Part shown: positions 1-11,650 of the stretch, one piece after another | Layout of the letters: each line of letters begins with the position of its first letter | Position numbering within the stretch: the first letter of the stretch is position 1 | NCBI RefSeq assembly: GCF_030035675.1 | Contig: NC_084487.1 | Span: 32,468,474 to 32,532,473, forward strand | DNA length: 64,000 bases | Source: Rhineura floridana | Lineage: Eukaryota; Chordata; Lepidosauria; Squamata; Rhineuridae | Direction: 5' to 3' | Program-made: the position numbers and the translations under genes | The notes under the pieces: generated by a model | The model's input: the letters and a program-made list of their open reading frames with translations, nothing else | Databases searched by the model: none | What the model was told of the DNA's origin: nothing

Positions 1-2178
1 ATTTGGGGGAGGGAGAGTAAAAGGGGAGCATTTCTAGGCAAGGATACTGGATTTCAGTGACTCCCCACTAGTTAATTCATTCAGCCTCTGCAGCAAGAAG
101 GGGGTAAGCTCCTTTCCTGTAATTCCTTGTTCCCTGCAAATGTAACAACAACCGTAATCCTGGATGAGAACACGTAATTATAAAAATATATATCTGAAGA
201 GCACAAACCAATCTTCTTTGCTATCCATGCGGGGGGGGGAGAATCACATCAGGTTCCACCTTGTGGCAATGGGTATATCTATGCCTCAAACTTAATAAAA
301 CCTCAAGGGTGTGCATAGACATGGTACTGTAAAGGGGTGACTGAAGGCTCAGCATGTGAACCATGAGCCTACAGTGGAAGTGCACACGTACAGGGGCTAC
401 AGCTGGCTGTGCACAGCACTGATTGGCAGAAAAAAGATGATGTCACCAATCCTCCTCTCCAAAGCAGTTTTTCAGAGTTTTAAAATTTATTATACTGCTT
501 TACAATGGCGGAGGGAGGGGAAATAGAATGTATATATGTAATGCCATTACATTTTAGTAAACGGTAGACAGGCCCTCTAAACAAATGCAGGGAGGGCAAA
601 ATAGACTGTTGAATCAGTGTTCAATTCATTTGCCAGTATGTCTGTGAAAGGGAAAAGGGAAGGGAAAGGAAGCTGGGTCAAGCTGCAGGGAAAACAAACA
701 CCACCACTTTTTTATATATCCTCCTTTCTAAACAGATACTGTATATTTCTTTTCCAAAGTGAGTTGAGCTCAGGTTTCCAAAGTGGAAGAACTTGAATGG
801 AGAAGACCTGCCTATAGAGGGCAGCCCATGGCTGGGTGTCAGGGGCTGCTAAGATCTATGGACAGCTGCCCCATGTTGTGTGCCACTGAAATGCAGGCAG
901 CACCTTCTCAATAAAGTGCTCCCAGGCCCCCAACTGACTCTGCTCACCAGGCTGGTCATTGGATCCTCCTGGACAGGAAGACATATGAGAGGGCTTCCTG
1001 TTCCAGTTGACCTTTGCTTCAGCAACAAGGTCTTTCTAATCTCTGGCAATCTTTGATGTGTCTCTCCAGTTCTGTCTACCAGCTCGTCTCAGACTGCTGC
1101 CTGCAGTCCAACACTTGACACTGGGATGGTATATGAGCCCATTCTGACCATCCTCCCCCAAATTCCAAGATATGTTTTGCAACTGCAAAGGACATTTGCA
1201 AAAAAGGATGACTATATAAAGCAGGAATGGCGAAACTGAAGTGTATCCAACGCTGTTGTTTTGCTAGCGCAATTGATTTCCACTTGCACAACAGAACTTT
1301 CCTTCCTCTCCTCTCCCCTGCAGCCTCCCATGCACCATCCACATCTGTCTCAGAGCATTGGAAGACCCACAGGAGCAGGTTTTAAGGTCGTATGGGGAGA
1401 AGAGAGGAAGGGGAAGTCCTGTTGCATGAGCAGAACTCCACATGTGCAGCACTGGATACAACCCTGGAATTTTCCAGATGTTGTTGGACTCCAAATCCCA
1501 TCAGCCCCAGCCAACATGAGTGCTGTCACCCCTTCCCTAGGAACACAGTTACAACCCAAACTGGGACCCCTAGTGGCTGCATTTTCCCTTTTAAAAAAAC
1601 AGCAGGAGATCCAGTCACAGGCCTCCCACCAGATCTAATCTCATCTATCGCTGCAAAAAAATCAGAAAATGTTCCCAGTTCACTAGACAAGCTGGGAATG
1701 TCTACATGGGGGCAACAAAAACACCAGGCTCCACAGCAATCCTGAAGGGAACCAAGAGCACAGAAAGCTGCCTTCAGCTGAGTCAGACCATTGGTCCACC
1801 TAGCTTAGTGCTGTCGACACTGACTGGCAGAAGCTCTCCAGGATTTCAGACAGGAAACATTCCCAACCCTACCCAGAGATGCTGGGGAATAAACCAGGGA
1901 GCTTCTGCAGGCAAAGCATATGCGCTACCACTCTACAGGTGAGCCGTAGTCATAATATCCTCATATCGTACTTTTCCTAAACGTACAAAGGGCTTCCCAC
2001 TTTACACCACGAGAATTAAAGCTATAGGGACTGAGATATAGTGACACCTATGGTTATCCAGTGGGTTCAGTCCTAAGCAGAAATTTGAGTTGTGGGCTTT
2101 TCACACTCATTGCTCGTGCTGTTGTGCTACCCGTCTAAGTCTCCTTGTACAATCTCAACAAGGAATGCTGATTCTTAC
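1..2178. other. Left flank; no coding exon found
   Basis: The next exon of the PsuG-like gene (rest of the glycosidase, then possibly a PfkB-type kinase domain) should lie to the left on the minus strand, but I could not recognise it here. It probably lies beyond the window. The stretch holds repeat pieces: a Harbinger-like end around 1370-1475, a hAT-palindrome half around 1460-1520, and a minus-strand SINE at 1755-1950. Short open frames here have no recognisable protein similarity. Confidence 0.5.
1755..1950 (-). repeat. tRNA-Ala-like SINE
   Basis: On the minus strand a degenerate tRNA head (box B-like, near the 1900-1950 end) is followed by the body common to the other copies in this window, ending in the 'gtctgactcag ... 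aaggcagcttt' tail. Same family as copies at 12593, 32141, 32800, 35232, 42270 and 56470. Confidence 0.6.
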
Positions 2179-2299
2179 CGAGCCTCACTCAAAGCCTGCT
2201 GGATTGCTTCTTCAATAAGGTGTCCTGAAGCAGCTTGATCCTCAGGGCAGGGCACTGCAATCAGCACTCCGCTGCCCAGCTGCAAGGTCAGGGACCTAG
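2179..2299 (-). CDS. PsuG-like exon ([12 protein letters not shown])
   Basis: 121 bp between acceptor ctttctcag and donor CG|GTAAGA. Encodes [20 protein letters not shown] then [20 protein letters not shown], matching the GGLVVANPIPE segment of bacterial PsuG. It leaves in phase 2; the following exon is not identified. Confidence 0.88.
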
Positions 2300-5200
2300 C
2301 TGAGAAAGAAAGATCATTACTGTGGCTGCATGCACACACCATATATTTAAAGCACGTTCAAAGCACGTGACTTCCCCCAAAGAATCCTGGGAACTGTAGT
2401 TTACCCCTCGCAGAGCTGCAATTCCCAGCACCCTTAACAAACTACATCTTCCAGGATTCTGTGGGGGGGGGGAGTCACGTGCTTTAAATGTAAAGTGTGG
2501 GTGCAGCCTGTGGTGCATTGCTGAATAATTCAGTCAACAGATAAGGTGACAAGTTTGACATCACTTTATCTGCTACTTCGTGTGTGTGTAAATAATACAC
2601 ACACACAAGGTGGGGAACAACCATTGTGTTTCTTTATCCCAGTAATCTCTGGTGCTACCTGATTTGCAACCAGCAAAACACAGCCTTTGCCCACTTGGTT
2701 CCTTCCAGATGTTTTGGACTACAATTCCCATCAGCCCCAGTAAGCACATAGATGCATGAGGGCAGCCATCTTTCCCCCCCCCCGTACAATTCTCTAAGAA
2801 TCCTGTAGCATTTTAAAAGAAATCTTACCTGCGTGGCACCATGCTACTTAGCTATTTAAAGCAGCCCATGAATAGAATGTTTATGAAAGAAATAAAAAGA
2901 CAGCCCTTCAGATCACCTTGTAAGTAAGTAATGTATTTTTGTTGTCAAACTGTGCACGGATTGGTTCACAGAGATGTGCACTATTTCTCATATATATGTT
3001 CTGATCCACACACAGGTCTGGGGGCGGGGGGAAATGGGCATCTTCGCTCCTAAAAAGCAGAGTGATGCAAGATTGCCTTCTATCCCTAGCTGTAGTAGGT
3101 CCTAGGGGCAATTGTGAATGGGCCCCCTCTTGGGGTGTGGGCCTTTGGCAGATGCCTGACCATTCTGACCCTTGATGCTGGCTCTGCTATTAAGAAGGCG
3201 GTACTGCAAAGAAGAAAAGATAGCCAAGGATGGAGAAGAGAATTTAGGACAGATTCATCCTGATTCCATGTGCGTTCCCTCAGATGTAATTCCAACTGAC
3301 TCTGATGGGCTTTACTCCCTACTATGTGTGCAAAAGACTGCAGCCAGGGAAATTGAGACGCTCATTGGTTGAAACGCCAGTCATGCAACAAGCACCTTAT
3401 TCCATTGACAACTCACCAATCAGCTGAGCAGCGTCCTCCTCGTCCCGCACATGATACGGTGCCTGGAAACCACTCTGAGATGAGAAGAATGCTGGGAACT
3501 CTCTCGATTCTCCAAAGGTGGCTACACAGACACCTTGAGTCTCCTGCAGAGGCAGAGATGAAATGAAAAGATGTAACACCCCAGATGAAAGTGAGAGCAA
3601 TCTTTGCCTGGCCCATTATCCCTAAACTAGGATGGGGAAGAAGGCGCATGGGAAAGGATATCCTTGTGTGTCACCTTCTCTATGTAAATCTGTTGCACAT
3701 GTTTGTGTGCAATGAGTATAAGTGAGTGAACGTGTGTCTTTGGCCACACCCACTGGCATGTGGCCCCCAATCATCCGTTCTTTGCTACATGTAGCCCTCA
3801 GGGACAAAATGATTGCCAGCTCCTGCACCCCCCTGCCAGAAGCACTGTGGAATCTGATTGCACTGTTGAGTTAGCACTTGACCAGCTTTAGCAGATCAAT
3901 TGAAATAGCAGAAATAGATCAATTTCCCCCTCCAAGTAGATCAGGTTCTACTGGCAGATCTTTGTGTGATTTGCAGACTGTGGTAGATTGTCAAGGATTT
4001 CTGACTCCCAACTGACTAGACAATATCTTAAAGGCTTCATCTGTACTCTAAATTAGGTTGCTGAAACAAAGAATACTTGGGAGAAAACCAGGGGTGGATT
4101 TTTGTCCTAGGCTGGGTATGTGCTCAGATGTACCCTGCACTTCAGGAGGCTCTCCATCCCTGAGCCATTATTTTCAACATGATTTCAGTTTGGGTTCTAG
4201 TATATATATAAAAAAGGAGATCTAAGTAGATCCTGCAAGCTCTGACCATCCCCAGTTTAGGGAATCTCAAAAGGAATCACAGATTTGGCTCTCCAATTCC
4301 TTAAAAAAATAAGTCAGGTAAAGCTATGATCCTATCTATGTTAGAAACTTAAACCAGTTTCAGATCAATTTAATTATAACTATGGTTACATAGAAACATG
4401 CATAAACACAGATAATTTATTTTCCCTCTCTCACACACACCCCTCCCTGTCCCTTCCACCCTCAGAATAAGGATGAGCAAATCTGTCAATTTCAGTTTCT
4501 AGTTTTTCCGCTCTTAAATTCTGCTTTTCACATTCCCACATCACTTTGTAATTTTAAAAAATTCCTCATGAAAATTAATCAGCATTTTAGTGTGAATTTC
4601 TCCTTATATGCAAATGTTTGTACATGATTTCCCTAAAAACACTTCCAAAGCAATTTTCAAATTTTTCCAAAGCTATTTTCCCCAATGCATTTCAGTATGT
4701 TATTATCACTAATATATGCATTTTTATGCACAATTCACCCTGATATATGCATGTTTGTACACAATACTTGACTCGAGAACTGCACTGCAAAATTCAGAGA
4801 AGTGCAGATTTTGGAGGAAAGCTATGTTTTGGTTTGCATATTGTTTTGAAAAGTGTGGATTTGGTAGGTTTGCCTTTAAAGGCTAACTGAACTGAATGTC
4901 GCCCCTATCACTGCCTCAGGATGACAGCTCTCATAGTTCTTAGCAGGATAGTCCTGACAGTTCAACTGGCTTAAGTTCCTAGCATTATGGGAACTAATTC
5001 CAGGTGAAGCTGAAACGACAGAACTGAAAAAAGCAGCATTTGCTAGCCTCCATTTTTGGCTCCTTCCCTTCACTTTGCGTTTGTGATTTCTCACCAGATA
5101 TTCCAGTGTCCTGCCAATATCCAGTATAGATTTCACACCTGCAGAAATCACAGCAACTGGAGTACGACCTAATTCCGTCAGGTCTGCACTCACATCCAAA

Positions 5201-8200
5201 GCTGAAAGGGATAGGGATAAAATGTCAATGTGATTTTGGAAGACAGCTGCCTTGCTGAATTTCATAGCCTCCGAAATAAGCAACCAAGATAAAAAGTCAC
5301 CACAATTCTCTATGACTCTTACTCTTTTCTCCTCCACGATGAACACCTCCAATTCCTCCTGTCACAAACACCGGGATCCTTGCTTTGTGTGCCACAGTCA
5401 TGGTTCCTGCCACAGTTGTGCCACCAGACAAGCCCTGTATGTAACAGCCAGTCATAATCCAGATTGCATAGTATCATCAGCAAGGAGAGCTTAGATCCCA
5501 ACCCTCTCTGATCTTTCCACCATTGAAACTACCACAAGATGTGGTAATGGCTGTGGACTTTGAAGGCTTTATAAGGGAATTAGGCAAATTAATGGAGAAA
5601 AGGCTATCACTGCCTACACGTTATGATGACTGTATACTATAAGAGTTGGGAACTTCCGGCCTAATTAAGCTTGCCAGGTCTCCCCATTTGGCCTGTAAGG
5701 CCATTTCAGCCAAGCCACACCCATCTACTCTACCTGACTCAGCTGAAAGGGGGTTTGCAGGCACTGCCAATCAGCTGATCGGCGGTACCTCCACAGCCCT
5801 ATGCAAAGCCCTGGCATAAGAGCAAACAATCCGGTGATTGGGTCTTGTGGAGTGCTTTGCAAGAGGCTTAGGAAGACCTGGCAACCAGTTGTTTTGCACA
5901 ATGGCCAACCATTGCACAATGAAACTTCCCCTCCTTCTCCCCTACAGTGGACACCCCACACTCCCCCGAGATCTGCTCCAAATCGGATGGGGACTGGGGA
6001 CGATAGGAAGGGGAAATTCCGTGCTAGTTGAAGTTGTCGCATGAGCAGAAGTTGTTCTGTTTGCGCAGTGTCTTCGTTGGATACAATCCATTGGGTTTCG
6101 TTAGAAAATGAGGACAGGCTGTGCTAGATGGAGGAAGCAGGGCTTTTCTGGATGCAGCCTGGACTACTCAAGTATCAAGCCACCTTGGATTCTTACTGGG
6201 CCCTGTAATGATACTCTACTGGAAGTAGTATTGCTTGTGTTTGTTACTATATCACCACCATTCATCCTCAATATGCCAATTTGCAAATGACCTGTAATTT
6301 TTTTACAAAATATGCCCCATAACTGCAGTGTTCCCCCCTTCAAAGGAAATTAAGTCTTATAGGAACTTCCTTCGCCATGTAGCCTGCAATCCTGTACACA
6401 TTTACCTGGGAGTAAGTCTCACTGAACTCATTGGGACTTCTCAATAGGGATGGGAGGATCTGCCAACTTCAATTCTCTTAGTTTCTCACTTTTTGAATCT
6501 TAAATGTAACTCACTACATTCCTCAAACATTTGCAATTTTTAATCATTATGTTTCTACTGTTTTCTTTTTTAAACAAACAAACAACATAGGTGACAACAA
6601 CAAGCTGCTATGTACTATATAGTTTGCACATTTTGAAGCATGTAACAAGAAAATGACATTACAGGTATTCCAAAAACTAGCAAGAACAGCTCTGGGCAAT
6701 TATAACCATACCTTTTTTGGGAGGAGATCATAGCAAAAGGATTTGTGAATTTCCGCTGATTTCACTCCATGCTGATCACCTACACAATTTATGAGTGGGT
6801 GCCATGTACCAATAAAAGTATATTTGGTTTGTGCTCCTCTGTTGATTTTATTTGTTTCAGTAAGTTTCTCAGCTAGTCTTAATTCCCATATCTTAGGCCA
6901 CCAGCCCTGTACTGTGAAGGGAGAAGCATAACGCCAATGCTGCGCAATCTCAAGACGCACTGCAGCCAACTTAAACACTATCAGGTCTTTGTTGCTAACA
7001 GTTGTCATGGTATCTGGATATAAGGTGCAATTAAAAAAATCCTCATGAAAATTCTTCAGCATTTTAACGTGAATTTCTTCTAATAAATACATTTTTATAT
7101 GAGTTTTTGACTAATATACACATTTGTGCAAGCAATTGCTTCTAATAGGATGCATTTCTGTACCTTTTTCACTAATATAGTCATTTTTATACACATTTGC
7201 CCCTAATATATACATTGGTTGCAGAATTGGTTGCAAAATTTGGATAAGTGTGAATTTTGAAGGATGTCTGCGTTTAATAATGCAAACTTGATAGACTTGG
7301 GTTTAAATGTGAACTAAATCGAATTGCCTTCCCATCCCTACTTCTGAGTAGATAGGCATAGGATTGTGCTCTTACAGATGTAAAGAGGTTCAGGTCTCCT
7401 GATGTGCATCCTATACAAATTGGGCCCAAGAAAACAAGGCAAAACACACACATAAACACACACAAAGAATTCTGTCCAATACCTGGCTGAGAATGTAGGG
7501 GAAATCTCTTCGAGACACCTTCATTACAATTTTGCTCTTTGCCAAAATCTCAAGTTGTTCATTCTGGAGGCCCACGTGGATGCGGCCACTTAAAATGCCG
7601 ATTGTTGCTGGCACAGACCCATTGGCTCTTATTATTTCTTCCACCTCTCTGGCCACGCTGTCGCAATGCAGGCAGTACAAAAGGAGAAGGGAAACAAATG
7701 AAAGAAAAAGTTGCCAAGTATTGAAAACTGGATTCCATTGCCCAACCCCATACCACACCTTCATCTACATTTCATTTTCTTTTCTCTGCAAAACCTTATA
7801 TCTAACAAACCTTGGGTCAGTTATCATGGCATTAAAGTCCTTGCATATCATCTTATGGCCAGATTGTCAGCACAGAAATGCTATATACAACAGAGATGGG
7901 GAACCTGTGGCCCTCCAGATGTTGTGCGGGTATAACTTCCATCATCCTTGCCCGTTCTGCCATGCTGGCTGAGGCTGATGAGAGTCTAACAACACCTGAA
8001 GGGCCACAGGCTCCCCATCCCTGCTACAAAATGTAGGGAGCAACTGGTTAGCTTTCAATCAATGCCTTTAGACAAGCTCAAATGTCTTCTCTAGCACAGC
8101 ATACTTTTAGTTCTTCTGAGTGCCAAGCTGGACAGGCGGAGGAATCCTTTGGTGTAGTGTTCCTGAGACTGTGCCTCTACAGATTGCAGGTCAGGGAACC

Positions 8201-9152
8201 ACACATGTGAACTTCATTCCCCGATGTGCTGCTTTTCTACTTGCAAGCAGCTGTGTCCACCCAGAGGAGCGTTCAAACACACAGTTCCCCCACTTGCAGT
8301 CTGAGGTGATATTATAACCCTAGAGAGGCCGCACCATCTGTTTGCTTGCCATGTGTTGATTGACCCAAATGGACAGGCTCCTCAAGCTTTACTGCCATTG
8401 CAAAATGTATGATTAGAGGAGGAGGAGGAGGCTTAAATCGTTCCTACAAGGTGCTTCCCATTCCAAGGCTTTCCAGTATGTATGTTTATCAGTTGGTGGC
8501 TGCAGCATCAGGCCACTGTTTGAACTCTTGAAGTAGCCATCGCAGACTGAATGCCATTGACAGAGTTGTCATTTCACCTGATGACAGAGGTATTATTAGG
8601 GGGTGGCCCAGAGGTCTTTTGTGGTGGGCCCCAAACATCTGCCACTTTCCCTTTTATTAAACTTTGAAACAATAATTCTTTGCTTTTATGGTGGCTGGGC
8701 ACATTGCAAAGTGCAGTGCTGGTGAGATCCCAGCCAGCCAGCCACCATCTTAATTTCCCAGACACATCTATACATATATGCAAATATTACGCAAATAGCA
8801 TAATATATGCAAATAGCATATGTAAATATAATGCCAATTTGTGTCAGGAGCCCAGCAAAGCCCTTGCCTGGTGATCTCCGTAATACCCATTTCAGTGGAG
8901 GCAGTTCACAAGTTCAGTATAGCTGCAAATCACCATGCACCAAGATGACAAGAGAGGCACGTGCATGTGTGAATTAGTCTCTGGACTAGCCCAACTTGCA
9001 GCTTTTGCTGTGCCAGAAAACTGCAGTCTCTGCCAACCTCAGATTCTGTGGATATGGCATGCCATGTGTAATGATGGTGCTCTCCAATGCAACGACAGGC
9101 TTCCCACTGTCCAGGGCCTCCTTCACATAAGGATGAACATGGAAGTCACTGC
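2179..9152 (-). CDS. Pseudouridine-5'-phosphate glycosidase (PsuG-type), partial gene
   Basis: Six consecutive minus-strand exons: 9038-9152, 7483-7657, 5323-5434, 5095-5201, 3417-3543 and 2179-2299. All borders are AG/GT and all phases agree, giving an uninterrupted PsuG-like reading. The enzyme family splits pseudouridine 5'-phosphate into uracil and ribose 5-phosphate. Residues matching the catalytic set of E. coli PsuG are present: Glu in VALESTI, Lys in MKVSRRD, His in GGVHRGG, Asp in DVSADL and the Schiff-base Lys in AGVKSILD. In many eukaryotes the enzyme is fused to a PfkB-type pseudouridine kinase; the exons after 2179 fall outside the window or were not seen, so the fusion is not shown. 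The N-terminal coding exon is uncertain (see 13374-13494). No frameshift or stop is seen, so the gene looks functional. Confidence 0.9.
2324..2508. mobile_element. Palindromic MITE (GGCTGCA termini)
   Basis: The two ends are inverted copies: GGCTGCATGCACACACC on the left pairs with GTGTGGGTGCAGCC on the right, and both inner halves carry the 'tttaaagcacgtgact' and 'cccaggattct' blocks in opposite orientation. No coding capacity. Same family at 10898-11075, 33216-33440, 45981-46295 and 50187-50375. It lies in an intron of the PsuG-like gene. Superfamily not certain. Confidence 0.65.
3417..3543 (-). CDS. PsuG-like exon (ETQGV...AAQLI)
   Basis: 127 bp between acceptor cctctgcag and donor ATTG|GTGAGT. 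Encodes [20 protein letters not shown] and then an [20 protein letters not shown] segment. It aligns with the region after the Schiff-base Lys (ETFGVPLIGY... in E. coli). Phase 0 in, phase 1 out. Confidence 0.88.
4440..4905. mobile_element. AT-rich DNA-transposon-like repeat
   Basis: Shares a long AT-rich body ('cctcatgaaaattaatcagcattttagtgtgaattt', then repeated 'atatatgcatttttatg') with 6446-7349 and, reversed, with 53425-53830. The copy at 6446-7349 has inverted termini TAGGGATGGG/CCCATCCCTA, suggesting a non-autonomous DNA transposon. Sits in the intron below the 5095 exon. Confidence 0.5.
5095..5201 (-). CDS. PsuG-like exon with catalytic Lys (AGVKSILD)
   Basis: 107 bp between acceptor ccctttcag and donor CTG|GTGAGA. 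Encodes [15 protein letters not shown], then [15 protein letters not shown] and RTLEYL. It contains the metal-binding Asp (DVSADL) and the Schiff-base Lys of the family. Confidence 0.9.
5323..5434 (-). CDS. PsuG-like exon with [10 protein letters not shown] motif
   Basis: 112 bp between acceptor ttacatacag and donor GTAAGAG. Encodes [20 protein letters not shown] and then [17 protein letters not shown]. The His aligns with the active-site His of PsuG. Phase 0 in, phase 1 out. Confidence 0.9.
5500..5640 (-). repeat. Fragment of a dispersed squamate repeat
   Basis: Contains 'ccacaagatgtggtaatggctgtggactttgaaggctttataa', the complement of the middle of the repeat at 37655-38110 ('ttcaaagctaccaaagtagatggcatttacaacatcttg'). 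Confidence 0.45.
5640..6100. repeat. Low-copy DNA repeat related to 11651-12540 and Harbinger-like ends
   Basis: 'ccaatcagctgatcgg', 'ggcctgtaaggcc' and a right end 'gttggatacaatcc' recur at 11651-12540, 1440-1470 and 32750. No coding capacity. Confidence 0.4.
6446..7349. mobile_element. AT-rich TIR element interrupted by an L1 fragment
   Basis: Termini TAGGGATGGG and CCCATCCCTA are perfect inverted repeats. The flanks match the element at 4440-4905, but the body is split between about 6535 and 7030 by unrelated sequence (see the L1 entry). Confidence 0.55.
6551..7030 (-). mobile_element. L1 LINE, 3' end of ORF2
   Basis: Minus-strand translation resembles the C-terminus of squamate L1 ORF2 ([14 protein letters not shown], then a W-rich [11 protein letters not shown] block and WHPLINC). 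It is 5'-truncated, with the poly(A) side at the left (T-run on the plus strand near 6568-6573). Inserted into the TIR element 6446-7349; similar 'gcaattttta/gcaattaaaa' sequences flank it. Confidence 0.6.
7483..7657 (-). CDS. PsuG-like exon with KVSRRD motif
   Basis: Begins after ...gcgacag with C GTG GCC AGA and ends CAG|GTATTG, 175 bp. It encodes [20 protein letters not shown], then the GRIHVGL and [14 protein letters not shown] segments; the Lys of KVSRRD matches E. coli Lys93. Leaves in phase 0. Confidence 0.9.
7891..8023. mobile_element. hAT-type palindromic MITE
   Basis: CAGAGATGGGGAACCTGTGG and the complement of 'ccacaggctccccatccctg' form the ends. Same family as 10745-10882. Target duplication no longer clear. 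Confidence 0.6.
9038..9152 (-). CDS. PsuG-like exon with substrate-site LEST motif
   Basis: Acceptor ttttttgcag, then a reading that includes [13 protein letters not shown] and [18 protein letters not shown], ending AG|GTTGGC. It enters in phase 1 (needs one base from the previous exon) and leaves in phase 2. The Glu of VALEST corresponds to E. coli PsuG Glu31. The donor GTTGGC is weak, but the join to the next exon (S-V-A-R-E-V-E-E) reproduces the family alignment exactly. Confidence 0.9.
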
Positions 9153-9234
9153 CTGCAAAAAACCACAAACATTATTGATATCTAAAGGGAAATTGTGATA
9201 GTCAGTGGTGCTGTTAATGCAGGACTTTGGGGCT

Positions 9235-10250
9235 GATGTCCAGGGTCCCACTCAGCAGAAACAGCAGAAGGGTTCCTGTACTGCCCGGGAAGTGGGCGTT
9301 CAGGTTTGAGAGATACCAAGGAATCAATAAGTCAGATTTTAGGTTTTCTTACAAGGAGATTTATTGAGTAACTTACGGTACATGTACCCAATGGATCAGA
9401 CTGCAAGGTCTTTGCACAAAACGTTGACCAGTTTGAACACTTCACTGGGCATCAAGAGTGACTTGTATAGCAAAATCTTTGGCAAGGCACAATGGTGATA
9501 GATAAATGATTAGTTGCTATCTTACATCAAATCATTGCTTCTCAGCATAATACATGATTAATTGTCCTATATCAAGCTAAGCATCAAAAGCAATTCTATG
9601 GATACACCAATTTGCAAACACCTGCAAAGATAACAACTCATGGCTACTATATTTGAAGCATCACAGCATTTGATCTTAAAGTATCATAGCACTTGACTGA
9701 TTATCTTATTTTTGTACATTCAAAATGAGAAGACATTGCACTAATTAGGACTACTAACAAGCAGATCATCTTGACCTCTTAAAACGACTCTCTTGGCAGC
9801 ATTAGCTTATTAGCCCTCTTGGATAAGGCTTGGAGCTGCTCTTCTTGGCAGCACATCAGACAGTCAGACCACTCCCTGGCAAGGTAAGCTCGTTAGCCCC
9901 TCAGCTAAGGGCTGTGAGCTCAGCTGACTGTACACATTGACCGTACTTTGACCATCTACCAAGCTGCCAAGAAGATGCTAAAACTCTGCAAGTGCTGACA
10001 GATACCAAGGCTCAAAGGAAAGATAAAATCATACACCAGCTTCCATGCCTAAAGCAGCTTTATATTTGCCCTCATAATAACTTTATATTTGCCCACCGGC
10101 CTATACAGTCCCTAAACTCAGCAGGGCTTTACTTACATTTTGAATGATAAGTGAAATAATACGCATTATCTCCTCAAAAGGAGTAAGACCATTAAGGTCG
10201 CAATCCAAACCTCTGCTGAACAGCAGAGGGACTTAATAAAACAGTGGAGC
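9235..10250 (-). mobile_element. Possible solo LTR, limits approximate
   Basis: A single region without coding sequence that, on the minus strand, has TATA-like motifs near 10060-10090 and an AATAAA near 9357-9365 ahead of a terminal segment, as an LTR would. End repeats were not resolved, so both limits and family are tentative. If an LTR, it is an old solo copy lying upstream of the 9038-9152 exon. Confidence 0.3.
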
Positions 10251-10744
10251 CACAGCCACATCTTAAGCTCCACTGCTTGAACCAGCCAGAATAGAAAGCA
10301 AGAGGGTAAGATGGAGGGAGGAAAAAATCAATTTTGCTGCATGAGCTCTGGGCTGCTGCAGCAGAGGACTCCAGACTGGGCTCCTTGTTGCAACTTGCGA
10401 GCAGCTAGACTAGCTTAGGATCTGGTAGATCTTTGGCTGGTCCAGATCTGTCTTTCCCTGCCCTCCTCGTGCCCCTGAAATGCCCCGTTTTGGAAGTATG
10501 CACCAGCAACCACCTGTGGATACTGTAATCGGTAGCTTATGCCCACCCACGGTTTAAGTGCAGCTGGGCGCTCCAAGGTAGCAGAGCCATCCTGCTGGCA
10601 GAGCCCAGCGCAGTCAGTCAGAACTGGAAGAAGGGACACTGCTGGCTCTGTCCATCCAGATTCTAAAATTACCTAACTGCATCACTGCTCATGATGTGCG
10701 TTCTGGGGTTTTTTCCCCCTCAGCATGGATTTGTTGTGCTAGGG

Positions 10745-10882
10745 CAGCCTTTCCCAACTAGTGGGCCACCAGATGTTGTTGGACCACAACTCCCATCAGC
10801 CTCAGACAGCATTGCCAATGGTCAGGAAAGATGGGAATTGTGGTCCAACAACATCTGGTGGCCCACTAGTTGGGAAAGGCTG
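10745..10882. mobile_element. hAT-type palindromic MITE with 8-bp target duplication
   Basis: A 138-bp element whose first and last 53 bases are inverted copies (about 52 of 53 match), beginning CAGCCTTTCCCAACTAGTGG. It is flanked by TGCTAGGG (10737-10744) and TACTAGGG (10883-10890), an 8-bp duplication with one difference. CAG...CTG ends plus 8-bp duplications are the hAT signature. Confidence 0.8.
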
Positions 10883-10897
10883 TACTAGGGCATCAGA

Positions 10898-11075
10898 GGC
10901 TGCTTACACACCATACATTTAAAGCACATTTAAAAGCATATGACTTCCCCCAAAGACTCCTGGGAGCTGTAGCTTATATCTAATTGGGAACTGTAGCTCT
11001 GTGAAGGGTAAACTACAGTTACCAGGATTCTTTGATGGAATTCATGTGCTTTAAACGTACAGTGTGTATGCAGCC
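10898..11075. mobile_element. Palindromic MITE (GGCTGC termini)
   Basis: Second copy of the family at 2324-2508, only 15 bp from the hAT-type palindrome. Inverted blocks 'catttaaagcaca' and 'gtgctttaaacgta', and 'ctcctgggagctgtagctta' opposite 'aaactacagttaccaggatt'. Confidence 0.65.
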
Positions 11076-11650
11076 AGAGCACATTATTCCACTTGAAATG
11101 CACAGACTGAAAGTTCTAGCATGTGCTTGAATCCTTCTCACAAAATATTGACAGTCTGGAGGCACTCGTGAGTGTTGAGATATCAGGTGATGTACATGTA
11201 CATGTGAGCCAGCTGTAGTACTGAATGCAACGTTAGCGTCGCCGTCAACAAGAGAGTGCAATCTCTCCAGGAAACACTCACTGTGCAAATATCTTCTTAT
11301 TCGGACAGCATAACATGCCACAGCAGTAGTGAAGCCTCCCAAGGTAAAGGCAGGTTTCCCAATCATTCTTTGACTGAAGAGCAGGCCAATTCACGAAGAG
11401 CAAGGGTGACAAAAATGGAAGAACTAAGTCTGGAAGGAGCAAAGGTTTGATCAGTTTCCAAACTTTCATTGGAATGCATGCTAATCCCTTACTTATTTAT
11501 ATAGCCAATTATGCTACTTTTCCATCACTGAGGGCCCCTCAAGGTAGCTTCCCATCCATAGTCAATAAAATACAGACAACACAGATCAAATCAATTTATA
11601 ACAGCCATAATAAAAGCGTAGTAGGAAAATAAAACAGGAAATCATTAAAC

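Noticed and set aside
4876-5352. 158-codon continuous minus-strand frame over two PsuG-like exons
   Set aside because: It reads through introns. The family alignment and GT-AG sites show that only 5095-5201 is coding in this frame.
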